Notes: generated by a model from the sequence alone, not told the origin. A stretch of DNA of 64,000 nt from Syncephalis plumigaleata (GCA_025201365.1 JAIXMF010000007.1:744001-808000), one strand, 5' to 3'. Positions 22,350-37,855 are shown, counted from the stretch's first letter. Made by a program: numbers and translations.

Positions 22350-25058
22350 ATGACTTCGTTACCTGTAAAAAAGAAGGACACCAAGAAAAAGAAGAAAGGC
22401 AAGACGATACTATCGTTTAGTCTAGATGAGGTGGGTCTAGCGTGATTAGAGTTCAATAGAAGCAAGTAGAGTAATGTAATGTCGTGTTCTAATTGACAGG
22501 ACAACACTGAGGAAACCTTTCAATTAAAGAAGAATGTAGTTAGTACTGTAGCCACTGATCATCAAAGAGAAGTGTGAGTTCTATCGTGTACACGTATACT
22601 AGTGAATGTGATAATAGCTAACACGTCAAATATACGCTAATAGACAAGAAGAGACTACGATAGAACGTAGTGTAGAACGTAAAAAGACTTCAGTAGCATC
22701 GTTGTACGGCTATGATCCTACGTTACATCAACGACGACTCAATGATGAGCAAGATGATCCATTTGGATCGAGTGATGCAATTCCCGATGCAGCAACCATC
22801 GAAGCAGCAAAGAAACAGCGTGCACGTCGTCGTAAAATGGCCGATTGGAAGCATTCCCATCTAGTAGGCGATAATGATGTTGATGTTGATGATGGTGATA
22901 ATGGAAAGAATACAGTTCAGTTCTTAGTTACTGGTAATAGAATGTGATGTCTATGTGATAGTATTATATGACATTGACATGATTGATAATAGATAAGAAA
23001 ACGAGAAAGGAAACATTAGAGGATGCATTAGCTAGTACCATGGATGATACAACCCTTGAAGGATCGTATGTTAACGAATATATATATATGTGTGTATATA
23101 TGTATGTATAGTCACTAATGATTGATGTTGATTTAGTGAACCATCAGATGATGAAGAATTTAATGCTTTCGTATCGCAGCAAATTGATCGTGCTACAGCC
23201 AAACCTGGACAAAGTAATATACATGAACAACTAGTGTAATAGTTAATGCGATCTAATATGTTTACTGTAATTATAGAACCTAAACGAGCTAAGCATATAC
23301 CACCTACTGCCACTCCAAGTAAGTATGATGACAATAATCAGAATATGTACTAACTAAATGTAAATATACGTAATTAGTACCACAGGTTACTCCGTGTCCA
23401 GTCATAGATCAGGTGATCAAGTCGATTAAAACAACTGCACAGGAAGCGGAACAACAATTACAACAAGATCAGATTAAACTGGAGAAGACGCGTATAATAC
23501 GAGATCAAACTCGTGAATCTCTAGCCTCATTAACCAAGAAACGAAATCATGTTGTGATCGATTCGAGTTTTTTGAACAGTTTAAAGCTTATATCATGATC
23601 TAGCTGACTTAATAGATACTAAGGTAAGTAGAACATTAGCTATTATTACTCTCATTACATATATATTGACAAATGATGTAATAATCATTAGATTAAAACT
23701 CTAGAGCATTAGAGACTAGTAAACAATCTATTGTAGGAACAATAACGAATGCAGCCATTAATACGTGGTTTGATAATCTATGCAATACCAACAACACTAT
23801 AGTTGATACAGATCAAGGTAGTTACATTCGTGGAATGATATTCAATAACACACTTGCTGATATAATTGTAGTATCTGATAGTTTAACGGCGATGTTGGTA
23901 GAGCAACACGAGAAGGCAGCATCAGATCTGGGTATGTACTAGATGTAATGGCACTACTAATGATTAACATTACTACAATTAGATTATGTATTGAAACAGC
24001 GTGATACGCTATTCATGGATACAGATAGTCAGTATAGTAGTATGACGGCGGTTCAGGACAAATTCAATAGTTGGACGCAATCCTATCCCGAAGAGTACAC
24101 GACTGCCTATATCGATTTATGTTTACCACCCGTATTCGATTTCTACATACGAATGGCATTACTCGAGTGGATACCATTTAGTGTAAGCTATTCATGCTAT
24201 GTATGTATATGTGCATATGTATTTATGATTGATTAGAATCAGGATGGACCAGGATCACTAAAGAGCATGACATGGTTTAAGACTATTGAAGAGGCCAATT
24301 ATGCTGAAGTCAAAATGGTCATAGGCACTATACTTCGTAAAACGGTGTTACCACAAGGTAAATATAACTTATTAAATGTGAATACAAGGCACACTACTAA
24401 CATGAATATATATACATATATATATACATATATATATTATTAGTGTCTCTAAATGCTTATCTACCCTATAAAGATGAGCATACACAATGGTTACTTGATC
24501 TAATAGCGTGGTTTAAGGAATACGATGTTGTTCCCAAGAAATTTGCAGTAAGTAGTTTACATAATCATGATTGCCACATCTCTACTTACATCTATTGTCA
24601 TCATTGTCATTATGTAGACATTACTAGAGGAACGTCTTCAAGTGTGTCTTGATGCATTGGATGAACTATTGAAATCAAATCAGAATGATTCTACTATTAA
24701 TCCAGACTATTTAATTAACCTTAATTGCATGGTAATTAATCTATGATATATACATATCACAATCGTCATCATCATCATAGACTAATATAAGCGATCATTT
24801 AGATGCTAAAAGCTATAGGTCGATTAGGACATGTAGCATTATTCTCAAGTGTATCCACCTCATTATTAAAACTAATTGATTCATGTCGTCGCTATCTACC
24901 TGCCACTCTTACCTCATCCAATTGGATTCAGGTAAATCCATTCATATATACATCTATCTATCTATCTAACTAATATGAATTACTATCAATAGACACTAGA
25001 CCTATTACCTGCAGCATGGAAACAAGATACAACATTGATGCAAGCAATTTCTATGTGA
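22350..25058 (+). CDS. GCFC-domain protein (PAXBP1/GCFC2 homologue, spliceosome-associated)
   Basis: Homologue of PAXBP1/GCFC2, tied to spliceosome disassembly and intron-lariat turnover. About 15 exons from MTSLPVKKKDTKKKKKG to a TGA at 25,056-25,058; ~600 aa. Visible: a basic N-terminus, SVASLYGYDPTLHQRRL, an acidic stretch, a coiled coil (AQEAEQQLQQDQIKLEKT), then the GCFC domain with YIDLCLPPVFDFYIRMALLE, FKTIEEANYAEVKM and ILRKTVLPQVSLNAYLP. Introns are all 50-100 nt. Three sites (near 23,570, 23,595 and 23,707) are one base short. After the TGA the frame stays open 16 codons to TAA, so the true end may be slightly further. The family assignment rests on the C-terminal domain pattern. 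Confidence 0.75.
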
Positions 25059-25184
25059 TCATTAATAAAAGCATTACAGAATATCTATGACTATGATATC
25101 ATGGTGTAATAAAAGTGTGTGTGTGTATTGGAAATCAACTTTTTGTTTTTCCTCCTTTTAGTTTTTAGTAACCACACATTCAAC

Positions 25185-27097
<1,913 letters not shown>

Positions 27098-27435
27098 ATA
27101 GCAATAACAAGGATGACAATTACTTGTTGCTTTTAAACTGAAACATTGACTATTATCATGATAATGATGATTATTGTATTAATTGTTTTATGATCTATCA
27201 ATGATACTATTATAATTACTATACTCAAACTACGAATATGATAGAACAAAGAAAACAAACAAACAAACAAACATAGACAGACAAACAGACAAAAAGGATA
27301 AGCGAACAAACAAACAAAGGCAATCATCATAACTGTAATGATCTAGTGTTAATAGTAATAATAATGATGATGATGATTGCCATTGTATATGTATATGTAT
27401 ATGTATATACGTATATATACGTAGTATATCTGTGA
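27098..27435. other. convergent 3' spacer with AAAC and TATATG repeats
   Basis: Between the stops of MAP2 (+) and the EF-hand coiled-coil gene (-). Contains AAAC tetramer runs near 27,250-27,320, a (GAT)n run near 27,365-27,375 and TATATG repeats near 27,385-27,420. No gene. Confidence 0.7.
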
Positions 27436-30400
27436 CTATGTGGGTATTGTTAATGGATCCTCGCCGAATATTAGATTCTCTAGCCAGTAAATGACTCCCT
27501 CTAACCATTTAGATCGTGTAGGTGTCAATGGTTCTTGCACTGCCCATACTGTTTCACCCATATATGGTTCACTAATAAGTGGTGCTCGCCAGATAATACC
27601 GAGTTTACCACCTGTAGGATCAAAGAACATCGGTGCCGTGAGTACACCTAGTAGATAGATGACCATAATTACTAATAATGCTTGATGTAGATGAAGTACA
27701 CGGAATCGATGAGCATTAAAGTAGGAATGACTTGTTTCCAGATCAGATACACGAAGTTCATCGGTATTAATGATCGTGTTCTTTCGATTAGTATGATCGG
27801 TGGATAACACTGGTATTGGCTCAGTCTATTGATCATGGAATAGAATGTTGATTAGTATCTCTATATTACTACATTATCCTATACAATAATGATTACCTTA
27901 ATCGATGGATCTCGTGACATGACATCACTGCCTGCATGAGTAATCAGCCATTGAGGACCTCCATCTAATTGGATAACTAGTCAGGTTTTGTATATCTATT
28001 AGGTAACATTGATACTAACCTGGATGACGTAGTTTTGCTTCATTATTATTGTTATTATTGTTATTGCGTAGAGCCATATCAGTCTGATTATCAGGCAAGT
28101 GTGGTGCTGTACCACCAGCACGATGAGCTTGCATATTCTCCAATTGTACTAGGAGGTTCTCCTTCTCACTATTAGCCTTTGCCAATTGTCGACGTAAATC
28201 TTCTTGCACTACATGACATGTATAAGTAATCAATTGTATCAATTACATGATTACTGTTACATTACCTCGATTGCTTTCTATTAGTATACGCTCCTTTTGT
28301 TGTGCCAATATGTTATTCTCATCACGGAGTACATCAATGTGATAATAAATATCTCGACCAATCTAGTAATGATCATTAGTCTAATTGTATTGTATTAATG
28401 GGAATGTCACTTACATGACCATCCTCATGAATGGAGACATCTGCCGATTCTATTGTAATCAATTAATGAGTAAATTGTGTTAATACCATAAAGATTGATG
28501 TCATTACCTGTAGGGTAAGATTCTTCATCATGCACTCTTTGATCATCCATGGTAGGTGTCTATTTGTTTGTTATAATAGAGCAAGTTAATATAAGTATTG
28601 TCTAGTTAGATTGATTTGTATAGTATCACTTACTCGACTCATATGACCACCACGCGTGGCAGCATTCGACAATTCCCTTAATGATAGTTTATCAGTATCA
28701 TAATTGGTATTGGCAATTTCTGATTTCAAATCCTATAATATAAAGAATATCATATGAAATACATTAGTTAAGTAATGTCATCCTTGTAATTGCTATATCG
28801 ATTTACTTACACGTCCTAATCGTGCCACTTCTGCTACCGCCAATCTAGTTCATAATGTTAAGGTGTATAACAATATCAATTATATCATATGGGTTAATCA
28901 TGCTAGTTGATAATAAAGGATACGATGCTCGTCCTAGACTATCGGGTATTTGTGCCGGTGCACGATTGGCACGCTCCTCATTCTCTGCCTCCATCTGCTT
29001 AATCGCCATCTTCAATTCTTGATTCTCTTTTTGTAATAGTTCGTGTTCACGCTCAAATTCCTGTGCACATAACACGTCCTTTTCTAGACGACGTAATGCT
29101 CGTTCCAATTGTACACGTTCCTCGGCCGACTACATAAGCATGATCGTGAATAGCTTGTTAGATGGACATTATCACGTCATTTGTTACTATTATTATTACT
29201 TACACGTCGTTGATCATTGGCCAATTTCTCGATGCTACTCTCGGATGTTTGCAGCTCTTCGTCTTTAGCCTTTAGTTGTGCAAATAATCGTTCCTCATCC
29301 ACTATATAAATTGTAATAGTACATTCATGGTTAGTAGTAGTCATCACTATGTCTATTAGTAATACTGCTTACGGCATTTCTCTTCATATTGTGTCTTCAT
29401 TTTGGTCAGTTGATTTCTAAGAACCTTGATGTTCTTGTTGTATTTTTGCGCTTCACTCTCCAACTATATAATCATGCAAGACATTAGTATTACACTTGAT
29501 GCTGCGTTGCTTATATCTTCATGATGAGCAATGACTTACCAAGCTAATTTGCTCACGATGATGCTTTTCATTATTCTGCAACTCGACAATGTGACGCTTT
29601 TTAATGGTGAGCGTGTTCTGTAGCTCGTCCATTTTCTGCTGAACCATCACCATGGCCTCATCATGTTGACGGGCCATGCTTGCGACTCGTTCTTCGGCTT
29701 CCTTTTGACGTAGCTTGTAATCGGATATCTCACGTCTTAGATTGGTGATCTCATTTAGTAAATCCTAAATACGATGTAATACATACATACACTCTATCAT
29801 ACATGGATATAACATGACAAACGTATTACTTACTGCGTGTGACATTTCCTCTTCGCCCGCATAATCCTCCGGGTTCTCCATAGTATTTGTCATGAATTTG
29901 GAACGACGTGCTAAAACACCAGGAGAAAGAGGTGAGCCTGGTAGACTGGGCGAATCACTACGATGATTACGGGTGAATAGCGTGGATGTACGTGTTTTAG
30001 TAGGTGATTGATTATTCTAACAAGGAATTATAGAACACTATGTGATTAGTTCTCTCTCTCTCTCGCTACCATCTAAGAATAAATGATTGTATATGATTCT
30101 TTTCCTTAACGTAATTACTTACATCTGATGATAAACGACTTAGATCTCGTGCTAGTAGTCGTCTACCATTATTACCACCACTGCTATGTCTATTTTGATA
30201 GGCGTTCTCGTCGTCATTATTGCCATAATATCCGTATTCGCCTTCATCCGTTTGCATCGGCTGTTCATTCCATATGTCCATGACCGATCTTCTACGCCCT
30301 GACTTTGGCGAGGTCATATTATGCTGTTGTGCCGCAATAAGCGCGGTCAACGATGAGGAATCCTCTGATGTTGCTTTATTAGATAGACGAGGAATGCTGG

Positions 30401-30934
30401 AACGTCCCGTTAGTGATCCGGTATTCATACGAGATATGGGCGATTGCGGTGCAAGCATTCGTAACTTTGGAATCAAATCGATGACTTGACTCATTGTAAT
30501 CGTAATATCGCCTTGGGCTTCGGCCATGAGCATGATTTGCTCTTTGGCCTGTTCATTAAGACGTAGTTTACGCTCCTTGTCTAGTCGCGAGAATAATGGC
30601 TCGAGATCTGATGTGGTAATGACATTTCGATTATCACGATCTAGTTCTCCAAAGACATGACGTACATGCTCGAGTAGTTCGGCATCCTCCTCGGGGTGTA
30701 GTCCACTTGGAAGATACTCGCCCGGTGTAGGTGTATTCGCTCGGTATGCTGATGTCTAGATTACGATTGGATTAGTCGAGATAATCTTGTATATTAGATG
30801 CTGCCTTATTCGACATGCAGTCAATCAGCAACTCTACTTACCTTCTTAGTTTCCATGTTATTTTCCGTATTAGAATCGGTTGTTGTTTTAGGACCATAAG
30901 CAATATCAGGTACTGGATCACCACTCGTATCCAT
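27436..30934 (-). CDS. EF-hand + long coiled coil + C-terminal TM protein (KASH/dynein-adaptor-like architecture)
   Basis: Fifteen exons (from 30842-30934 and 30123-30755 to 27436-27825) sum to 2505 nt, 834 aa, exactly in frame. Residues ~55-120 form an EF-hand-like pair: the loop DRDNRNVITTSD (residues ~67-78) fits the 12-residue Ca-binding pattern, and QGDITITMSQVIDL resembles a degenerate second one. A Ser/Pro-rich linker follows, then ~350 residues of heptad-like coiled coil (LRREISDYKLRQKEAEERV, LRNQLTKMKTQYEEK, LRRLEKDVLCAQEFEREHEL). Near the C-terminus one TM helix (ALLVIMVIYLLGVLTAPMFF) leaves a ~65-residue tail ending DPLTIPT. The layout recalls KASH5 and other membrane-bound dynein adaptors; this is inference from architecture, not homology. 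Intron 28845-28923 is U12-like. Confidence 0.7.
28845..28923 (-). other. U12-type GT-AG intron
   Basis: On the - strand the intron begins GTATCCTTT, the minor-spliceosome donor consensus. It has CACCTTAAC just before its end, with the branch A about 13 nt from the CTAG acceptor. Using it makes the host gene exactly divisible by three. U2-type introns here look different (GTAAGT/GTATGT and TAAC near 20-30 nt from the end). Confidence 0.75.
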
Positions 30935-31973
30935 AATCGTACACTTGAATTATTCAGTATGAATGGACAATATCAACTAATTCGTAGAGGAAAGAATCAA
31001 GATACAATAGTCAATGCAACAATATCCACCTGATAATATTCGTACTCGATATGTAGAATTATTATCAAAGTGAACTACACGTACTAGGATGACGGGATAG
31101 CAAGTCAGGAAAGGGAGATAGCTATTTGAATATTGTCGATATTCCAAACGGTGTATTTAGTCCGTTTCAAAACCCGTAGTATTGGTATATAACTTCTTTG
31201 ATCGCCAAGCTCGCAACAATCAGTAGAGTGCGCCACTTGATGGTCACCAATAAATAGATAACTAGTATTCACGACAATACACTGGCTAATCTGCAAGCAA
31301 AAAAGGGAATCACAGTGTCTATACAAGCAGAAATAAAGGGAGGTATCTGTCAACAGTAGTAGAAGTAGTAGAAGTAGTAGAAAGAAAGCAAGTGTGTACA
31401 AGTAGGGAAGAGTAATAATCGTCCAATAAGATGGTTATAAACCAATCAATGGAAACAACGCGTGCGTATATATTGAATAGTATACGTAGATGAGTAGAGG
31501 TTTCTTTGCATATATTTATATATATATGCGTTAACTTTGTCATAAAGAATTGCTACCTGTGCCAGTTCAAGCGAGACAGTGTACGCGTGTGTATGTAGGT
31601 GCGTATGTGTATAGTGTGTGTGTGTGCTCAAGTAAACAATACGTGTTAAAAAGGAACAAAGCGTGTGGATGTAACAAATCCTCTCAATGTGGTTGGATGA
31701 GGATTCCTTTAAGTAAATAAACAACATCTGTTTATTTACAAACTGGGTTCGTGTTTTTACACTTGTTCTCCTTTCCACTAATGAACATGTAAATTAACAC
31801 GATGGTCGTACTAAGCAAAATTTCATATACAGTAACTATAGAAATAGGCAGCTAGTATATTCATTTGCTCTAGTACAATTATTATGTATATATTGATATA
31901 GAATACACTTGTGGTAATTCACGTGATAGGTCATATGACACATTAGAAAACAATAAATCATCAGTTTATTCGC
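30935..31973. other. 1 kb spacer, no gene seen
   Basis: Upstream region of the EF-hand gene and 3' side of the mitoribosomal gene. It contains GTA trinucleotide runs near 31,360-31,380 and TG runs near 31,610-31,625. Open frames are short and repeat-driven. Confidence 0.6.
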
Positions 31974-33013
31974 TTATTGCCAACTCATTTTACGTGCTTG
32001 TCGATGACGCTCCTCATTGTTTGCCGTGCGTAGTGTGCCATCCGGATCACGTACCAGTATTTGTCGTGCCTAGACATAGTAATAATGAAATAAGTAATCA
32101 GTCATCATACTTAATACAACACAATCCGTTCTACTTACACTGACATCAACCTTACGATTAACATCGGTAATCATGATTCCCATCGCTTATTGCCTAATTG
32201 CGGATTATGTTCAATCTGCTTGGCCTCGGTGTCCTTTTCATCGACATCCAACTTTAACTGTGCTCGAGTAATAATCCCTAAACCTTTTTGATCGGCCTCC
32301 TCTGTAATATGCGAGTAGAATGGACGTCCAAGTAACTTGGCCGCTTCCTATTATACAATAATGATAGATGTAAGTTGACGCAAGCAACTAGCTTCTACAC
32401 TCCTACCTCTGTTCCAAATTGTGTCTCTTCACTGACTGCAATATATCGTGGTTTATCCACATGCGGTACAGTCTCATGCGATAATTCTCGTAATACCATC
32501 TTTGGCTGTGCACCGAGCATCTTCTCCATACCTCCACGTATTTAGTTTGCATGGTAACACCCTGTATTAACAAATATTCATTAGTATTAATCAGAGAAAG
32601 ATATATATCTATATATAGCTGATTACCTTGCTTGCTTGACGTGCTCCGAATGCTTTTAATCGTAGAATGGCCTCGGCGCGTTTAATAGAAATATTATACT
32701 CGTTGGAGATTTGTCGTGGTGTCCATCGTATTGGATTATTATACCAAAGCGTGAAAATCTCTGTACGCGTCTTCTCTGCCAACGGAGGATTAGGACGGAA
32801 CGTAGGATTCAACGGGAATGGCTAGTGTGCCAACAGTCAGTTATATAAGAAATACACGATCTATACTGGCTATGTACTTACATGACGATTACCGTTAACA
32901 TAATTCGTCTGACCAGGCGTTACATGTTTGTACTTGACTCCGTCGTTCAACAACCAGTTGACAGCACGTCTAAGCTGCTTGTTCGTCGTGGAAGTAGCAG
33001 TCGGTGTTGCCAT
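31974..33013 (-). CDS. mitochondrial small-subunit ribosomal protein, mS45/EMR-like
   Basis: Exons 32882-33013, 32627-32821, 32407-32561, 32139-32347 and 31974-32069; ~262 aa. The pattern PFPLNPTFRPNPPLAEKTR, RWTPRQISNEYNISIKRAEA and ILRLKAFGAR matches the fungal 'eukaryotic mitochondrial regulator' family, which contains mS45 of the mitoribosome: proline-rich approach, then a helix-turn-helix-like block with IS..R.EAI.RLK. Later segments are VSEETQFGTE, LLGRPFYSHITEEAD and a basic end (ERHRQARKMSWQ). Two sites (near 32,530 and 32,190) are one base short (both in G runs on the coding strand). The family call is moderate; the gene itself is clear. Confidence 0.65.
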
Positions 33014-33321
33014 GATTATTGTTAAAGGGAAAAAAGTAATCAGAACAAGAATCAAGTGGAAAAAAAGACAACACTTGATCCAATAGGGAAATAATCATCA
33101 TCATCAATAATGATCTATTACTCTTTTTAATGACAAGCAACATTTGATACAGTAATAGTAGACTACATGAGATAAATCACTTTCATTTTGAAGTAGTGTA
33201 GATACAGACAAATTGAACACAGATAAGAAACAGAGTATTGAGCGAGTCATCGCATCGGATAGTCAACAAGGACAACAACAACAACAACAACAAGAATGAC
33301 TATCATTGAAAGGGTATTGAA

Positions 33322-35534
33322 CTATTCGTCGTCAATTTCAAGTTGCTCCAGCTTAGGAATCAAGTCATCCCACAATGTTGCACTCTATTATCAATGGTTA
33401 CAACTTAGTATGTATATTCACTCGAATAAACTTACCTTACGATAGAATTCCGCTTGACTTTCCGCGTATTGTTGTAGGAATTCTTCATATCAATACATTT
33501 GTCCGTTTGGAAATTGGTGAATTCCCGCATTACCTCGCGTGAAAACAATAATGACACGTCGTGTGTTTCATTCACTGCATTTTGTAACTAGTTACAATAG
33601 ATTACTATTAATTACTATGTTAATAAACAACTGATTCGAGATGTTACCTCATCAATACGTTTCTCTAAGCGTTGTAACTTCTGTTGTCGTGCCTGTTCCA
33701 TATCGACTCCTTTCATCTCCTCGTATTTACCCTTGATATACGAAGTAATACCACTAGAGCCACGAGTGTCCTGTAATCGTTTTGCTCTTCCTGCTGTTGT
33801 TGAAGATAGGTTTGCAGTACTTCATAGTCAATTTGTTTTTGATCTCGTAGTCTTAATACATTCTATAATCTAGTTAATGATACAATGTATATATACCAAC
33901 TAATGAATATGCCCATCTTACCTTGACACACTGACAATAGACACCGTATTCTCTTAGTTGTGTGACAAAAGCATGCTCATCGGAATAGGTCTATAGTTAG
34001 TTGTTATTATCATTAGAAACCATATTGAATGTAACTACTACTACTACTACTAGTAATCTACCTTCTCTTTCATTAACTCTGTAGCATGTGTGATGGTGGA
34101 GGCAAATCCATTCAGTTGCTCGGCCATTCCCGGTTCAACATTGATCAAGTCAACAATACTCTTGCAAATGTATTATTGTCTTCTTGTAATTCTAATCACA
34201 ATAATAAATTACTAATGCTCATAGCATGCCCGTGTAACTCACCCATCTCATGTTTAGTCATTTTCTGATATATCTTCTCAATAGCCAGTAGATTCTCCTC
34301 TAGTTTCTCGGTAGTCTCCTTAATATCAATGAATCGTTGATCGGGATTTTTAAGTTTAGAGAATGCATTAAGAATAGAATCGCCCAAACTATCAAGGAGC
34401 GTGTCGCGTTCAGGTACATTAGGCTCTTCTCGATTCTACTTTACGTGTTAGTCGATGATATACGTTCATTGCTTACTCGACTATACTATTACCAGATTAG
34501 AATTAGTAAGAAATTGTTTTACATGCTCATTTAGTTGTAGCAATGGATGGCGCGCAATACGACGAATAAATCGCTCCAATCTATACATGTTGAGGGTTAG
34601 TACATACAAAGTAAATGATTATTGCATCTTCTTACCCAGCTCGACGCTTTTCGATAAACTCATCATCAAACCTATTACCCGTCAAGTATCCTATTAGTAG
34701 ATTCATTAGCCACATTATATAGATGTATATGTATATTGATAGAGATGCTTTCAATATCAACTTACCCATACGATACTTTTCAGGAGGTGGTGCAATAATA
34801 CATTGCGGATACTCTACTGTCAATACGGAATACAACCAGGCAAAATCTTGATATCGACGACGACTGCAAATTGCGGTGAACCAAATGTAGAGACACCACA
34901 CTAGTTTAATAGAGTTAGTGATACTGTTTCTACAGCTATTATGACATAGAGGATGCATTACCATTGTAGTTATTTTGTAGGATATGTGCACGTCTTTAGC
35001 CGTCTCTTTACGTGGATCTGTCACTGATACCGATGTAAATAAACGATCATTGCTTGCCTCGCTATTTAGTTCGGTGTATAGTTGCGCATTCTTGGCTGTA
35101 GGATGTGATCTTGCGGATGATGGTGGTGACGATGTAGTAAGCAATGGTGATGGTGGTGCCACCATATTACTCTCTGTATCCTCCAGTAGCGATGACGTTA
35201 ATGGATCATTTGGTGTATAACTATTGCGAACATCATTCTAGAAGAGTATCATAACAATATATATTACAGTAATCGTTAGTGCTGACCTTATAGTTTACAT
35301 ATAGTGGTAGTACATGATACAACTAGTAGATAGTATCCATTGAATGCAGCTATAACAGATACGAATGTTGACGTGTACACTTCCTGCTCCACTTACCCAT
35401 ACGTCCGATTGAGCCAAATCCTCGTCTGGTACAGTGCTAGTAGGCGGTGGTGGTATAGTACTCTTTAACAGTTGAGGGTCATACTCGTCACTCGTCGTTC
35501 CCCAACCAGCAGTACGATAGTCATAGTCATCCAT
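33322..35534 (-). CDS. SNX4: sorting nexin SNX4/Atg24-like (PX-BAR)
   Basis: PI3P-binding sorting nexin for endosome recycling and selective autophagy. Eleven exons: 35397-35534, 34962-35237, 34766-34900, 34636-34690, 34493-34580, 34243-34435, 34062-34191, 33922-33990, 33648-33862, 33436-33587 and 33322-33384; ~480 aa. The PX domain has RRRYQDFAWL, PPPEKYRMG, NRFDDEFIEKRRAGLERFI and RRIARHPLLQ, typical of the Snx4 branch. The BAR helices follow (EKLEENLLAIEKIYQKM, ARQQKLQRLEKRIDELQ). An acidic/Pro-rich N-terminus precedes PX. Four sites (near 34,850, 34,160, 33,790 and 33,480) are one base short. It shares a 386 bp upstream region with MRF1. Confidence 0.88.
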
Positions 35535-35920
35535 AGATTGATTACTCTAGGTTACAGTAGTAGCAGTAGTAGCAGTAGCCAGTAAAGAGTAGGTTGCAGT
35601 TAAGCGAATAACTTGATATAACACCGTAAAAGTCGCTTATAATATGATAATGATAATAGAATGATATAGGCGTTGAAGGGTAAGCGTGTATACACTTGTC
35701 AAAAGAAGTGAGTTGGCAAGAACAAAAGATGACGCCAATAACTTCGTCAAAGTGGAAACTAACGAGAGAAAACTTTGTGTGGTACACGTGACAACCTCAC
35801 AGGTAAATGACGATTAAATGAGAAAATATAGTGAAAACTTAAATCATCATACATTTTGTTATTTATTGTTGTATTTGCTATTCACGACGCGTGTTTTGTT
35901 GGCGATAATAAACGGCAACC
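35535..35920. promoter_or_regulatory. shared upstream region of SNX4 and MRF1
   Basis: 386 bp between divergent start codons; includes GTA trinucleotide repeats near 35,550-35,575. Promoter role inferred from position only. Confidence 0.45.
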
Positions 35921-37855
35921 ATGGCGCTACGAGTAGGTGTAGGCCGACTACTGCCGAGGAATCTATATGCCAATACAGTGCTATATACAAGACACCAGGT
36001 ATTGAGTGGTGCAAACTATCGGTTTGCCTTACTAGCTAGATATGACGCGACAAAGCAGGGAATACAGCGTATACAGTCACGGAATGAATCAACTAATGCA
36101 GTAACGGAAAGATCAACCTCAATACTTAATGACAAGATCGAGAATCATTTACAGCAATTAATGAAGAAACAAATGCAACTAGTAGAGAAACTAAACCAAA
36201 AGGTAAGACGAAGTGCGTGCGTGCTAATCATTTCATTGAACATGGATTATTAGTCAAATGAATTGGATCCTGATACGTTGGCTAGTCTATCCAAAGATAT
36301 CAGCAAGCTTGAAGCGTTAACCCAGCCCTATGAGGAATTGAAGCATACGCGTCAGGTAAGCATAGTACTCGGGCTCTATTGGTAGATGAACAGTAATATG
36401 GTAACAATACAGCAATAATAGGAGTTGCACGAGTTACAAAAGGCATACGCGGAAAGCTGTCAAGAAGCGAAGCGAGATACGGAAATGGAGGAGATGCTAA
36501 TCAAGGAACAAGATGAGACGCATAATCGATTGCTAGAGCAGGAGCGTGCGGTTATTCAAGCACTCGTACCACCGGATCCAACTGATGCGGCCAATGCCAT
36601 TCTTGAAATACGTCCAGGTAATTGATACGCGGAATAAGTAGCATGCTTATCACTAATTGGTTATACGATAGGAACGGGTGGCGATGAAGCAGCTCTATTT
36701 GCCGGTGACATGTATCGAATGTTCCAACGCTATGCAGAAGAGAAACGCTGGAAATTCGAAGTATTATCATCGAATGGTGATTTACCACGTATAATACGCG
36801 TAAGTATACGTGATATTACATCACATTATATGTATATCATATGTGTATATTTGCATGACTAATATCAATATAATTAGGAAGCTGTAGTTAGTATTACAGG
36901 TATATTTATAGTCTTATTATACTCGATACTGCACCACATCTAATCGTGTATCATTAGGTAAAGGTGTATTTGGTAATCTAAATTTGAATCTGGTGTTCAT
37001 CGGTAACTATAGGAAGATACGTTTATCAATGTCTGTTAACAATGATAGTAATTAGGGTACAACGAGTGCCCGAGACAGAGAAACAAGGACGTGTACATAC
37101 AAGTACAATTACAGTTGCTATATTGCCACAAGCAACCGAGGTAAGAAATAGTAACACTAGTAATCATGGTGATTGTATTCTATACTGATTGATTGATGCT
37201 ACACTTAGGTTGACGTAGTCATTCGTGACTCGGATCTACGTATCGATTTGTATCGAGCTAGTGGCAAGGGTGGTCAACACGTCAATACTACAGACAGTGC
37301 CGTGCGTATCACGCATATACCCACTGGTGTTGTAGTGGCCATGCAAGATGAACGATCGCAACATAAAGTAATTACAATAAGCAACAAGATTGATGGTAAA
37401 ACTGATCAGCAGTTATTGTTACTATAATTCGATTGTAGAACAAAGCCAAAGCTATGAAAGTGCTACGAGCTCGCATCTACGAGCAGGAAAGACTACGAGC
37501 TGAAATTGAACGTAGATCGGCAAGAAATCAACAGGTTTGCTATTGCTACTGACTGCAGTATTCATGGATTTATCACTAATAATAACAATCTCATTTAGAT
37601 CGGTTCAGGTGGCCGTTCCGAGAAGATTCGTACTTATAACTTTCCACAGGTAAATACTTCATTATTATCCATGACATAGTGTGGGTAGTTCATACTAATA
37701 CTGTATGTTAGAATCGTATCACAGATCATCGATTCAACTACACGATGCATGGTGTGGATGCCTTTTTGGCCGGGGAAACTACTCAGACATTGGTGGATGA
37801 ACTTAAATTACGCGAGGAACTAGAGAATATAGCATTGCTTGGTGCCAATCATTAA
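35921..37855 (+). CDS. MRF1: mitochondrial peptide chain release factor 1
   Basis: Class I release factor that ends translation at mitochondrial UAA/UAG. Eleven exons: 35921-36202, 36254-36355, 36422-36617, 36672-36799, 36878-36899 (22 nt), 36958-37002, 37056-37140, 37209-37367, 37439-37534, 37599-37649 and 37712-37855; 436 aa. Seen: an Arg-rich mitochondrial presequence, [18 protein letters not shown], the catalytic GGQ in [33 protein letters not shown] and [21 protein letters not shown]. Exon 6 is one base short near 36,980 (an AAATTT tract). The rest is in phase. Confidence 0.95.
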
